Position numbers and translations under genes: made by a program | In this document: one piece after another, positions 1 through 13,900 of the stretch | Position numbering within the stretch: the first letter of the stretch is position 1 | Layout: each line of letters starts with the position of its first letter | The notes under the pieces: generated by a model | Told to the model about the DNA's origin: nothing | The model's database searches: none | Seen by the model: the letters and a program-made list of their open reading frames with translations, nothing else | DNA from: Gigantopelta aegis | Lineage: Eukaryota; Mollusca; Gastropoda; Neomphalida; Peltospiridae | Direction of reading: 5' to 3' | DNA length: 64,000 nucleotides | Assembly (NCBI RefSeq): GCF_016097555.1 | Contig: NC_054702.1 | Coordinates: 110,016,514-110,080,513 of the forward strand

Positions 1-382
1 TATTAAAACATGTAAGGACCGTATATTTTTGGCAAGATTTTTACCAGCAGACCATCATATGTTTGTAATTAGGAGAGTGTCTCATAAGTTGGATACGTTG
101 TGCCCAGTTCTTTGGTATCAATACATAATATGCAGTATAATATGTCTTTAATAATAATAATTTAAAAAACGCTCGGTAGACCACTGAGTTACTTTTGTCC
201 GTGATTAATGCTGTCCTGTTTGCAAAACAAATTCATATAGAAGGTCTCTTTCTGCTAAAGGAAAAATGTTGCAGGTCATCTCTAAAGATTGTGAAATGTT
301 TGATATTCAATAGCAGATAATTAAAGCTTCTGTGTCATAGTTACGAAAGTCATATTTCGCTATTTTCCCATTTATTTGTGAT

Positions 383-388
<6 letters not shown>

Positions 389-428
<40 letters not shown>
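389..428. repeat. (CA)n microsatellite
   Basis: An uninterrupted CA dinucleotide run that belongs to copy 1 of the segmental duplication. Its counterpart is at 2573–2615. Confidence 0.95.
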
Positions 429-430
<2 letters not shown>

Positions 431-471
431 GAAACCTTTTTTAAACTGTATTAAAATTTATAAAATCGTAA

Positions 472-502
<31 letters not shown>

Positions 503-1077
503 CATAGTGTGGGTTCCCACCCCCAATATAACATTTCATACCTTAGTCATGTTTTTAACTTGCATATTAAGTGAGAAATATTAAGTATGGTCGCCGCCGG
601 CCATTGTGGATTTGACACTCTTGTGGATTTCGTGAAGTACACGGGGGCTAAAAAAAAAATTATCTGTATATTCAGGTGAATTACGAAGTATGCCGAATAT
701 TAATTTCAATTAAAATGTTTGTATAAAATTCGTTTCAAGACGGAAAAAACCCAACCGTGCCATCACGGAGAAATAGAATCTGTTTATACTAGTATACAAT
801 CCAGAGTTTATTACTGCACTTTTCCCCCTGTTTTTTAATGTTAAAATAGACCAACAAGTTCGCCTATTGCATAAACAGTCTCGCCCGATATTTTTAGAAT
901 CTGTATGCTCCCGAATAACGCTATAAAAGGCGAAGTGTAATTGGTCGATATTTAAATTATTTGTAGATGAAATGTCACCTGGACATGGGAGTCTACGCAG
1001 TGCTGTTAAATCTACTGGTAGACCAGTAGAGCTAATTTTAATCAGATTGTGAAATGTGTAGCCAACATCAAAAAGTT

Positions 1078-1153
1078 GAAATCAACAACAAACATTTAAC
1101 AAGAAGCTCAAATTAACAACAAACATTTAACAAGAAGCTGAAATTAACAACAG
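1078..1153. repeat. 31-bp tandem repeat, about 2.5 copies
   Basis: The unit AAATTAACAACAAACATTTA plus AACAAGAAGCT-type sequence recurs at about 1078, 1109 and 1140 with one or two changes. No coding signal is seen in or around it. Confidence 0.75.
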
Positions 1154-2567
1154 CGATCACATGGCTGAATAAAATAATGAAAATCACAAAATTAGTGGAT
1201 GTTTGGAATTGAGGGGTTAGTTTCGAAAACAAACCACACACACAAGGAATGCTATTTTTAAAGAGATAATGAGCGCAATTTGGAAACAGGAAATGAAAGA
1301 AAAACAACACAGTCCACAAACAGACATCCAGATCTCTATATTTATGTATATTTCCATGATTTTATTGATAGTGAAATGTTCAAAATTTTATTTTATTTCT
1401 GTTTTGGAGAGGGTGTTCAGCACAGGAGATGTGGTCACTTATACATGCTTTTTGGGGTTTTGCGATTTTATAATTTTGTTTTTATAATTGACATTTAATT
1501 TTCAACGCTTAACATTCCAAAGTTTAATGTTAAATACTTCCTACTATCTAAATGCTGTTTTTGCCTTATGATCACTAGTGGATTGCTTCATTCAGCAAGT
1601 CAGTAGTACAGTGTTGGTAGATTCACTGTAATTATTGGTATTCGTGAATATTTATTCGTATTCGAGACCCCATATTCGTGATATGTATCATATTCGCCAC
1701 TTGGTGTATTCGTTGCAGCTCTAATTCTGTCTTGTAATCGTGTTGTAAATTGAGCAAATGAACAGATATAATAGTAAAAAAAAAAAATTGGTAAAACAAA
1801 TAAGCTGCATTCTGAGTTTAATGAATATAACAGACATCCAGAACTATATTTATATTAAAACATGTAAGGACCGTATATTTTTGGCAAGATTTTTACCAGC
1901 AGACGCTGTGACAATCATATGACTTCAATAACTAAATAGCAATACAGTTGAGAACAGACAAAAATAGTTTTTAAAATTAAGTTTTCTTTCAAATGACAGT
2001 CTTTGAAAATCATAGAAACGTGCTATGTTTGTGAATGGATAAAGTTCAATCTTGCTTTCTTTGCTCGTTTTAACTTTATTTTTACGAACATTTCTGTGAA
2101 TGTTACAGACATTTGTTACTTTCCCCATGCAAAAGTCAACGATATCAGAAATCTTCCAATGTACGTACTAAACATTGCGAACAAACGACGCAACCACCGA
2201 AACAGGTCCCTCGCCGAAACAGGCCAATGGACGATATAATTTAATGTTTGTAATTAGGAGAGTGTCTCATAAGTTGGATACGTTGTGCCCAGTTCTTTGG
2301 TATCAATACATAATATGCAGTATAATATGTCTTTAATAATAATAATTAAAAAAACGCTCGGTCGACCACCGAGTTACTTTTGTCCGTGGTTACTGCTGTC
2401 CTGTTTGCAAAACAAATTCATATAGAAGGTCTCTTTCTGCTAAAGGAAAAATGTTGCAGGTCTTCTCTAAAGATTGTGAAATGTTTGATATTCAATAGCA
2501 GATAATTAAAGCTTCTGTGTCATAGTTACGAAAGTCATATTTCGCTATTTTTCCATTTATTTGTGAT

Positions 2568-2572
<5 letters not shown>

Positions 2573-2615
<43 letters not shown>
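2573..2615. repeat. (CA)n microsatellite
   Basis: CA dinucleotide run in copy 2 of the segmental duplication, matching the tract at 389–428. Confidence 0.95.
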
Positions 2616-2617
<2 letters not shown>

Positions 2618-2853
2618 GAAACCTTTTTTTAAACTATTAAAATTTATAAAATCGTAAATATATACATACATACATACATATATGCATATATACATAGTGT
2701 GGGTTCCCACCCCGAATATAACATTTCATACCTTAGTCATGTTTTTAACTTGCATATTAAGTGAGAAATATTAAGTATGGTCGCCGCCGGCCATTGTGGA
2801 TTTGACACTCTTGTGGATTTCGTTTAAGTACACGGGGGCTAAAAAATAATGTA

Positions 2854-2954
<101 letters not shown>

Positions 2955-3315
2955 CCTAACGGCCCGACTGCCACTTCCTAAAACGATCGATCCTTTCTAC
3001 TTAAATCTGTATCTATGCCAAAATGTATATGGTATAGGCCTACCCATCACAAATTGCAAAAGTAATAAAATTAACAGTGTTTGTTCAGAATTTAGTCAGG
3101 AATAATATATAAAAAATGTAGAAAAATATAATTAGTGGAACAGGTAGTAATTTTAGTGTGAGCATTGACGTCATCAATATTAGATAGTCCATATATTTCT
3201 TTAAAACATACTTGCCGGGGCATTTTGTGCACAAGATAGTTCTAGCTCACTGAAAATTTAAATAGTTGTGTTGATATGCGATCTTGGATCACTGTCTGAT
3301 TGTCTAAAATGTTAA

Positions 3316-3624
3316 AGGGACATTCCTGAGTTTGCTGCAATGACTAACAGAGACTTTTTAACGATTGTAATTACATATTAAATATATATGTTTCTGCATA
3401 AAATATTAGTGGCTGCATATTAAACATCTTTCTGATATTTTTTTCGTACGTACGAAATTATTTGAAGACGAAATCCAGTTTGTGCTTCTTACGACCAGAA
3501 ACACACTGAATATACAGACACTGATATTCTAAACAAGAAAATATATTTAATATGTAAGTTTAATCGTAGAAATATTTCATTAGTAGGAAACATCTTACAA
3601 TGCAGCAAACTCAGGAATGTCCCT
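3316..3624. mobile_element. TTAA-flanked MITE, piggyBac-like target site
   Basis: A 309-bp element with inverted termini of about 29 bp, starting AGGGACATTCCTGAGTTTGC on the left and matched in reverse at the right end. Each end abuts a TTAA (3312–3315 and 3625–3628), which is the target-site signature of piggyBac-type elements. The interior is AT-rich and non-coding. The superfamily is inferred from the TTAA duplication alone. Confidence 0.8.
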
Positions 3625-3689
3625 TTAATATTGTGAATATTAAAAGGTGAAAATTACATTGTCCTGCCACATCGGCTCTTATGCCGTTG

Positions 3690-4030
3690 GGTTTTTTTTC
3701 TAAATCGGCTCGTAGGAACGGTATCGGGGTGGAGGGGGGCACAATCTCTGTTGAGGGGGCCACGGTTTATAGTTGGGTGTGGCACAAGCCAGGTTTTCGT
3801 TGGGTTTTGGGGTTGGGGTTGTTGTTGGGGGGTTTGGGGGGGGGGGGTATTTATTTATATACGGGTTTTCTAAACTGAAAATCATATACAAGATTCGCAC
3901 CAAAAAGATGAGAGACAAGGTCAACAGATAATTTATTTGGTCTCGGCCGGGTGTGTGTAGGGGGTGGATTGCTACAACTCCGTTGGGTGTGTGTGGGGGG
4001 GGGGGGGGGGGGGGTGGGGGGTTGTGATGG
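3690..4030. repeat. G-rich low-complexity stretch with poly-G runs
   Basis: Long runs of G (about 3835–3847 and 3997–4021) lie within G-rich sequence. The part near 3710–3800 resembles 34190–34270, suggesting a degraded dispersed repeat. ORFs here are glycine or proline runs created by the base composition and are not genes. Confidence 0.6.
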
Positions 4031-4314
4031 CTATTGCAACTTCCATTCCCAATACAGGACAGCGCTTCCATATCACCCACCCCTCGTGACTGAGAATACT
4101 TTCGAACACTTCCCCATCACACCACCCTTATCCCCGTTATTTACGGTATTGGAATTCCATATCGTAATCATTGCCAAATGATTCAGATGGGTTTTCCTTT
4201 CACCCTACTTGGACGACATGGACTATTCCAGTGTCTGACTTCCGCAACCTCTTCTTTTCCATATAATCTTAATTTCTTTTTTTCAAAGGACATTCTTTTT
4301 TAAACAGTGTCAAA

Positions 4315-4540
4315 ATGCCAGAAGGATATGAGGAGTTGAGAAAAAAGTACAAATTACACGAAGAAACTGAATCTTTCTTTCAAATCTGTCTGGAGTCTGT
4401 TGGTTGGAATAATCCTACATGTGATACAACGGTTATCGATTCTCGTAGAATATTCGACGAGAAAACGGAAAAATTTGCAGGCGATGTTACATTTGAAGGG
4501 ACAGTAAAGGAATACATTGTTCCTTCCGCTGCCTGCGAGG
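4315..4540 (+). CDS. Gene 1 exon 1 (residues 1–75)
   Basis: This exon encodes the N-terminal helical cap, starting MPEGYEELRKKYKLHEE. It ends in phase 1 at GAG G followed by donor GTAGGT. Its length of 226 nt equals that of gene 2 exon 1. The conserved stretch FEGTVKEYIVPS aligns with FEGKVNEFIVPS of gene 2. Confidence 0.93.
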
Positions 4541-4855
4541 GTAGGTATTTTAAAAGAGACGTGTTTTTAAAAACAGGTGTGCGTATTTAATTTCTAAGTT
4601 ATATGGTTTCAGGTTGGCGGTGTTTAGACGGACGAGTCTATTTATTGAAAACGCAGGGGTGTTTCAATTTCCGTGATCAGTCATCCAACAGTAACATTAT
4701 CATAAATTAACAAATTAGAAACTTGATTGCAACCAAAATGATATTTGTATATAGTTCATTATAGGCCTATATCATATTAGCAGCACTATTTTATTTTCAA
4801 AAAAGAAGAAACCCAAAAGAATGTCTCCATTTCTCTCTATCACTATCCCTCTTTT

Positions 4856-4922
<67 letters not shown>

Positions 4923-7900
4923 CTCTCTCTATCTCTCTCTCTCTCTCTGTGTCTCTCGTCTTGGTCTCTGTCTGTCTCTTGACATCCCACCTTGTTCATA
5001 CTGCAAAGCAAGATTCAGGGGATGTTTTAGTGGTAAACTTATTCTCACCGCAGATGTATTTATCGGAAGACCATTCAACCACCAGTACTTAATGACAAGG
5101 AATATGCTGTCTTGTCTTTGATACAATTCTTTCTTACTAATAAGTAGTGGTGGTCCGATTAATTGGAATAATCAAAGATTTGTAGGTAAAATCCAAATTC
5201 CATCTAATCAATTACAATTTCTGGTAATCGATTATGAACGAACGTACACATACCTTATGCTACTACAAGTTTCACCTGTATTATTTGTGGATTCAGGCCT
5301 GTATGCGGGGGGTGGGGGGGGGGGGGGGGTTGCAATGGGTGTGTACGCATACACACACCCCAAATTACTAAAGGTCCACTTTTCTCTATTAAATTTAAAT
5401 AACGTTACGTAATCGTTGTTGTTTTGAGGGGTTATTTTTATGTTGATTGGTCCCATCACGAGCAGTCATATGGGATTGATATGCGAAATGTAATGTTCGT
5501 ACAGTGTTAACATTTTGTATAAATATATAATTACATTATACCCTACAATTAAAAACAGTTAAATCAATTGTGTTAATTTATCTGAAATTTATTTGATGAA
5601 CGATAAAGTCGAGTCGGGTTTGTTTCCAAGGATACAAGTGGCTCAGAAGCTTCTTTGTGTACCAGCATCGAGAGTTTCAAGTGAAAGAGTTTTTAGAATG
5701 GCTGGAAACCTCGTCCGCAAGAAAAGGTTGCAACTTTCACCGGAGCATGTGAACATGATGATTTTTTAAAATAAAGAACAAGAAGTTCTTCCTTTAACTT
5801 GAAAAGACTTGTTTTCAGATAAAAAATAAGAGTGACAGACAACTTTACATATATACCCGGTAGTTCTGTTATTCTAATCTTTTGTACCTTAAGCAACCGT
5901 ACGCTTCAGTGGTGTCAATAAGCAAACAAACTTACATATTTTTAACCTCAAGTAAAAAAAGGTTTAAAATGACGACAACTGATTATAACCGATGATTGGA
6001 TGGTTCAACTAACCAATCATCAAACATGAAAATTCAACCAATTCCAGGGAACATTTTGTTCAGTATCGCGTCGTGATTCGCTACGCAAGATTCAGAGATC
6101 GCTACACAATTTTATAATACTAAACAGTAGTTCACTTAATTAAAAATATCGCTAATCAAGATTTTGAAAACATAATCCTCCCCGAATTCCCACCCCTACC
6201 AATAAGTATAGTGTGGAGACATAATAGCTATCCACAGTGATTAATCAATGTGCTGGGGTATCTAATATTAAACACATTTCTTTGTCTTGTAATATTGATA
6301 AATGTTTATATTTCAAGGCACCAAATTCATTTTAAGCTGAAAGCAAATTATTTATGTTATCACTCTTGAACATGAAGAAATCTGGAATATTGTCACAAAT
6401 AAGATGGAATTCATCAGGAAGTATGGGTAGGACGTAACCCAGTACTAAAGCTCTTGCTTGATGCGTAGTTGGTCCAGGATCGATTCCCATCAGTGGACCC
6501 AGTGGGCTATTTCTCATTCCAGTCATTACACCCCGATTGGTATATCAACAGTTGTGGTATGTGCTATCCTGTCAATGGGATGGTGCATATAAAAGATCCC
6601 TTGCTACTGTAACAGCATTTGATTTGTTCCAAAATAGATGACAAACAGCTGCATGGTTCAGGACAATGGCATTTTATTCAACATCACACAATGTATTTTT
6701 AAAACCCTGAAACAATCAAAACATAAAATACAAGAATATAATACATGACATTACGATAATAAATACACATATACGACAGGACATTTCCTAGACTACTATG
6801 ACAAACATATATATCGAATCACATATCACTAATACATGGTTCCTACCAAACAATACATTCACAATACACATGACGTAACACCATATTTTAATCCTTAATA
6901 CAGTTATACAATCCATACTTTACTAATACATTCACTACTAATGTTTAACACATTCATATACTTTACAACGTCATTAAAATATACACAAATAACAACACAG
7001 TCATGTACATACCAAGTGTGTGTAACTAAGGTTGTAACACCTGGCCGGTAACGACACACGCATTCAGAAATAGCGATCTAAATAAAATAATAAAATGCAC
7101 TAAGTATCGTAGAAACACTATAATCCAAAGTCCATAATTATATTAATAGCAATAATAGTCATAGCATAAAATAAACTCTCTTCTGAGATAATACAAACTG
7201 TGCAAACATCTTACTCTCAGTTAACTATCACACCATAATTAATTTAATGTTAAAACCCATTAGTATTTAGTGATAAGAAATCATACTATTAATTACATTA
7301 CCATTTAGACATTAGAACTGAATTTAATATACTTCATCTGTCATTTAATTACTTTAGACAAATATATTTGCAGAAGAGTTATTTTACGTATTAATACATT
7401 ATATTATAATGTACCGACATAATCCACAAACATTTACATTTAGTACCTGCCTGTAAACAAATACACTAGATAAGAAACATGAATACTACAAATAACAAAT
7501 ACAAATAACTGACCTTAGAAATCCTCTAAGAATACGATATCACAGCAATAGTGACAATATCATTTCCACCCTGAGAACAAGAGCTCTCAGTATTTATGCT
7601 GAAGATTATATAACTAGAAGCTGGACAGAAACACCAAGACAGAATACCAGCTTACAGTAGACCCAATCTTGAAAGTTTAGAACAAAGGACAGAGGCAGCT
7701 CAAGAATGCAAGTGCTATTGTTAGGTGCTTGTGCAAGATTCATGCTGTGTTTTTAATCAACATATCACCAGTTAACAAGCTGACTGAAATAAGAGCACCT
7801 GGAATAAAGAAGCTGTATTAAAAGTAAATGATTAAATTAAAGGAGCACTATCCTTTTCAGAATTACCTGAAAGAGACATTGGATTAATTAGGTATAGTAA

Positions 7901-10900
7901 ACATTAAAAACATAACATACAATGACTACCTGTAAATAACAATAATTTAATTAGTTACAGGAAACATTACAAATATTATAAAATACTATTATATACAGAT
8001 AAAACTCGATATTGCCACACTACTAATGGAAAAATATAGCTGGTTTCCTCTCTAAAACAGTACGTCAAAATTACCAAATGTTTGACATTCAATAGATGAT
8101 GATTAATAAATCAATGTGCTCCAGTGGTGTCATTAAACAAAACAAACTTTAATTGTGCATATTCAGTGGCATTTGCTGCCTGACCACTGTCAGTTTGAAA
8201 AAAAGAAAGAAAGAAATGGTTTATTTAACGACACACTCAACACATTTTATTTACGGTTATATGGCATCAGACATATGGTTAAGGACCACACAGATTTTGA
8301 GGGAAACCCGCTGTCGCCACTACATGGGCTACTCTTTCCGATTAGCAGCCAGGGATCTTTTATTTGCGCTTCCCACAGGCAGGATAGCACAAACCATGGC
8401 CTTTGTTGAACCAGTTATGGATCACTGGTTGGTGCAAGTGGTTTACACCTACCCATTGAGCCTTGCGGAGCACTCACTCAGGGTTTGGAGTCGGTATCTG
8501 GATTAAAAATCCCATGCCTCGACTGGGATCCGAACCCATCACCTACAAGCCTGTAGACCGATGACCTAACCACGACGCCACTGAGGCCACGGTCAGTTTG
8601 AAGCCTGGCATTCAACATTAGTCATCACAGACATCTTGTATATCAATTGTTGTGTTATTTGCAGGTGGAATACCGGTCGATGTTTTTGATGACTAAGAAC
8701 TATTGTGTTATTTGCAGGTGGAATACCAGTCGATGTTTTGATGACTAAGAGTTGTTGTGTTATTTGCAGGTGGAATACCGGTCGATGTTTCGATGACTAA
8801 GAACTGTTGTGTTATTTGCAGGTGGAATACCAGTCGATGTTTTGATACCTAAGAACTGTGGTGCTCGTCCGTCCATTCTTGTTCATTTCCATGGCGGTGG
8901 CTACGTTATGGGCTCCAGGATGACAGATTCATCATTTTGCAAACTTCTAGCAAGGTTCTTTATTCCTCATTAGTTATATAGGCCATTCACAGTGATCAAC
9001 AATTTCATGAATAAACAAGTTGCATGCTGGTGAGGGAAAGGGTTAATGCCAGTTTATTAGAGCTGTAACGACACATTATGCATCCATTAAGCTGTATCGT
9101 AGTGCGATATACATGTTTTAATAACTGTGGGGCTAACATAAAACATTTACACACTTGCAAACATGTCATGCCTGGGGAAAGAAACAGACTTTGACATAAA
9201 CAAGTTTGATACAAGTGATTAATTGCTCCCTAAGTTAGATTATGGGGAGCCATTTAAGATATATTGATACCATGTATAAATTCACATGCTAAGGGGAGGT
9301 AGACATTATTCTCCATGAACTAGTCTCAGGGGAGTGATGGGAAACCAGAGTGATAGCTTCCCTTGAGACTGAGTGTCTATTTAAAGGAGCTTTCATTTCA
9401 TATTGTGTTTATGTCCCTTGCAGTAAAATAATGTTTAATGATACAATGATACGAAATGGTAGCAAGTTTAATATCCTATTTATTACCCATAATTATGGGT
9501 AATTAATAGGATAATTATTATAATTGATTTTAATTTGTATCACTCAGCTCATTTGGTTGACATTCCTGTAGGGGTATATAGTGTGCCAATTGATGACGTT
9601 CTAGTGGGACGTATCACTTTGATTTGAACCAAGATATAATTAACCTTATCGGAATTTTGCTATGATATCATATTGTGACGGAACATGCTCTTAATTTTGT
9701 TTTTCGCCTGTGGCGATATTAATTGTTTTAGAGGGCCGTGTGCAGTTCCAATATGCACTTAAGCCCAGGTGGGCACTTTGTTACATAATACCTCTGCGCG
9801 ATGGTGGATCGTGCTGTTTTCATTACACACCCAGACCAGTTGCAGAGGCCATGTGGCCAGTAGTTACATAATACCTCCGCGAGTGTGGTTTTTACGACCG
9901 TGATTCTAGCGAACTGGCGACGACCAGTCTAGGCTTGTAAGAAAAAATACCGCTTGGTCGCTGTGGAAATATACATATCATAAGATTCGGTTCCGCGTAC
10001 TGTCTCCGGACCAGTCTGGTATTTTATAATAATTAGTTAGGGTTTTAGAGATACCAGGGAGAAACATATTGGAAGGCTTCCAGGGAGCGCGTCCGTTTGG
10101 ACTTGGTAATTATATATTTTCTGCTCTGTTGTATAACCTTGATGTGATTGATGTGACTTTAAATATTTTAATACTGTATTATACCAATATTATTTAGACG
10201 GTGTTTCCGGTAATCTGACGAAGTAAACTGTAGGATTCATTGTTCTAAAAATTATTAAAGCTTAACCAGTCATCCTAGAGGACCTAGGTAAACTGTAGGT
10301 TATTGTCTTTATTGTGATAGGTACCAGTATTAAGTCTGTATTACAAGGTTACTGAATGAGTAGTTAAGGGTTAATTAAAAATTAACCAAGTAGGAATAGA
10401 GTTGTAATTCCTTTATTACTTAAGTTCCCCTGGAAGCGTTTCTCAATTATCACACGTGTGGGTGTTGTGTCACGGTGAAGTGATTAGAATATTGTGTAAA
10501 CTAGACACCTAGAGATTAACTAATTAAGTGATCAGTTCTGCGTTGTTATTATTTGTTGTTGTTAATTAACTACTGCAGCAGTACATTTGTCAGCGTAGTA
10601 TTAATACAGATTCCAAAGTGTATTGTGTTTTTGTTGTGTTTTCTAGTGAACTAAACGTGCTATAATAACACATATTTATATAAGATCTTATCTCTGATCA
10701 TACCTAGACGAGCCACTCGGGTTTTTGAACTGCCCGATACAGAGAGATCTAATAGATATACAGTTAGGAGAGCTATTTGGATAATCGTGTTTCATCCAGT
10801 TACGGGTATTATAGGATCCCCGTGACACATATACAAAACTTGTGGTCCTGTATGAAATATTTTGAAACCTTATCTATGGACATAAAAACTTGTGAATGGC

Positions 10901-13900
10901 ATATTGTATCGCGACCCACACATACTGCTGCTCTACAGTGTAGGCCTATGTAAGATAATCATTTTTGATGTACGCTTAAATTATGGCAGTGAGAGAGATA
11001 ACAAAATCGATATTCTTTGTATATGTTGAAAATGTTGACAAGAATGTGAAGGGCCATATATACTCTTCAAAAAAAGTAGGGGAACCTGAAATATTAATGT
11101 TAATATCAACTATTAGACCGAACATATGTTTTGACCACAAACATCCTAGTAAAGAACATCCAGGTCTGTTTATTAACACACTGGAACACATTCCATAGTT
11201 TGCACATGCATCACGCAGTTGTCTTGTACACGTGCGTGGGGTGTCATTCTTGATTTTGACCATTTCCAGGAAGGTCCATTAATCACTGGAACATTATTTC
11301 TGTCAATCTTTTTCTGTTGATCATACAGTTGTTATTGTTTTGTTTTGAGTCAGTTTTATTGTTTGAATTTGCGATTTAATGATAAAAAAAATGTTGACTT
11401 TAAAATTTCACTTCTGATCCCAATTGTCCTTCAAGATCTTTGGTGGTCATTAAAACCTACTATAAAACTGAACTACCGGTTGTAATGTTTGCCTAATTAA
11501 TTCACTATTATCATATAACCATTCCCCACAACTAATATACCTTACAATTTTGGCAATTCTAATTTCTTATTAGAGTTCCCCTACTTTTTTTGAAGAGTGT
11601 ACTTTATACAATAACTTTTCATGGCTCTGCCAGAACTAATCTTTACAATGTGGAAAATAGGATTTTTCTTGTTTTTAAATTTGGTTATGCTCTGTAAAAA
11701 TCCATTATGTAAATCATGGACAGACCCATCCTCTCCTTTAGTTTTTTAGGCTAGGTACATGTTTGCCATCCAATAGCCGATGATTAATAAATCAATGTGC
11801 TCTAGTGGTGTTGTTAAACAAAACCGAACTTTTTTAGTCACTTAATGTCTCACATATATGGCTTGGATCACTGCTATGATTTTCTTCTTTTGATTTCATT
11901 GTTTGTTTCTGTTTTCTAGTGAAGCTCTGTGTGTTGTAGTCAATGTGGAATACCGTTTAGCCCCAGAACACAAGTTTCCTGCCGCGGTAGATGATGCCAG
12001 ATGCGTTCTTAGATGGGTTTTGATGAACAAACCTTTGGTTGGTAAGTAGAATACTAAACGGAAAGTCAGGGTAGCCATACACGAAATATACTCTGTCAAA
12101 AATGAAACGCATAGGCGAAATATTCGTGGAATTATCTCTTTAATAGAAAGTGGCATAATTTCATTATTTATGATCGTATCACAGTAAAATTTGACATGAG
12201 TATGTGACAATGTTATTGCTAAGGACTGAATGAGTCTCTGAATCCGGACATATGGAATCCTAGCCCATTCTTCCTGCAGTGCATGTGACAGTTGCGGAAG
12301 TGTCTGAGGCTCTGGGTCACACAGGCATACACGTCTGTCCAGTTTGTCCCCATGATATTCAATGGGGTTGAGATCTGGCGATCTTGATGGCCATGGCAGC
12401 ACATTAATTTTCTCATTCTGTAGGAAATCCATTGTTACACGTGCCGTATGAGGCCTGGCATTGTCCTGCTGAAAGAGTTCTCTCTGTCGATCCAAAATGG
12501 GAAGCATGTGACGGCGAAGAATTTCATCCCAGTAGTGTACAGCTGTTAGGTTGTCTTGTACGAACACAAGTTCACTTCTGCCAGTGTATAAGATGGCTCC
12601 CCATATCATGACACTCCCTCCACCAAATCTGTCAACGTGGGTGACACAGTTGTTGGCAAAACGTTCACTGCGACGTCTATAGAAGGAAACGTGACTCGTC
12701 GCTGAACCATACTCGCCGCCATTTTCCCTAGTTCCACCCCTATACATTCATGCACCAGCAAACACGTAAACGTCGATATTGACGTTGCAGGACGGGGCCA
12801 ACATATGGTCTCCTAGCCAGTAAACCAGCTTCTCGAAGTCGGTTCCGAATGGTTTGTGCAGACACCCTTCTCAAACCAGGTATGCGTTCAGCAGTGTTCG
12901 TTGCTGTGGCAGTTCAGTGACGCAAGTGTAGAACCCAGATGTAGCGATCTTGTGCTGCAGTTGTTATGCGAGGTCTTCCACTTCTGGGCCAGTCTTCAGC
13001 TGATTGAAACTGTTGGTACCTGTCCCAGAGACGTGAAATGGTGCGCTGATGGACGTTCATGTGGCGTGCAACTGCTGACTGTGATTCACCTAACTGGAGG
13101 CGGCCTATTGCAATGTTTCGATTCGGCAGGCTTAGTCTTGGCATCTTGTAACTTGTCTACATCGAAATGGAAATGAGGCATCATTGCGAGCATTGCAGCT
13201 TTAAATACCCATCACTACCCCAATCTTTTTCCCAAGTTTCACGTGCATTTGCCAAAATTTGACCATTTCATGCTGATTTCCTGCAATTGTCGCACAACGT
13301 GCGTTAAATTTGTTTTAGGGTGCATTTGGGCATGCTGTCCCATTCCAGGAACATTAACAAACATGGTCATTCAGCAAAATTGTACAAAAAAACTATATTT
13401 TGTAAAATTTTACACTTTTAGTATCTGAGTGGGTCAAAGTTCGAGCTGCATCTGACTTTTTATCACACAGTTGAGGCTACCAGTCCTGCCATTGGTGATA
13501 AAAGTTGGATTGTTTGTTGAGATAAAAACACCCCCCCCCCCCCCCCCCCCCCCCCATTAAATATCTTGTGTACGGGTTTGCATGCTGTCTTGCTATGGGC
13601 ACTGGAGACCAGAATACAGATCAGTGTAGCAAACCAGTGAAGGGTAATATTAATATAGGATTAGCAGTTTAATAGATAGCAGTATCAGGGATACAAACTA
13701 ACACATGTTCTCTTGCACAATATATTCTGGCATCATATCAGCAATAGAATAATACTAATATGCTAATGTAACATTTCATTATGTCAAGACAAGAAGTTTC
13801 TTTTTCATAATCAAAGTGTCTGTCTTCAGAGTTGACAATTAGCCAAGTGTCTCTAAGTTGAAATGCACGGTTGAGTCACACCACTGATTACACAGTGCCT

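Noticed and set aside
2003-2239. 78-codon ORF in the extra block of the upstream duplication
   Set aside because: No family is recognised and it overlaps an equally open minus frame, so it is not supported as a gene.
4772-5126. Arg-Glu-rich minus-strand proteins
   Set aside because: They are produced by the TC microsatellite at 4857–4975.
11896-12080. Transposase ORF extension running through exon 3 of gene 1 on the minus strand
   Set aside because: The minus frame simply continues past the transposon end into the antisense of the esterase exon; the exon on the + strand is the real coding sequence.
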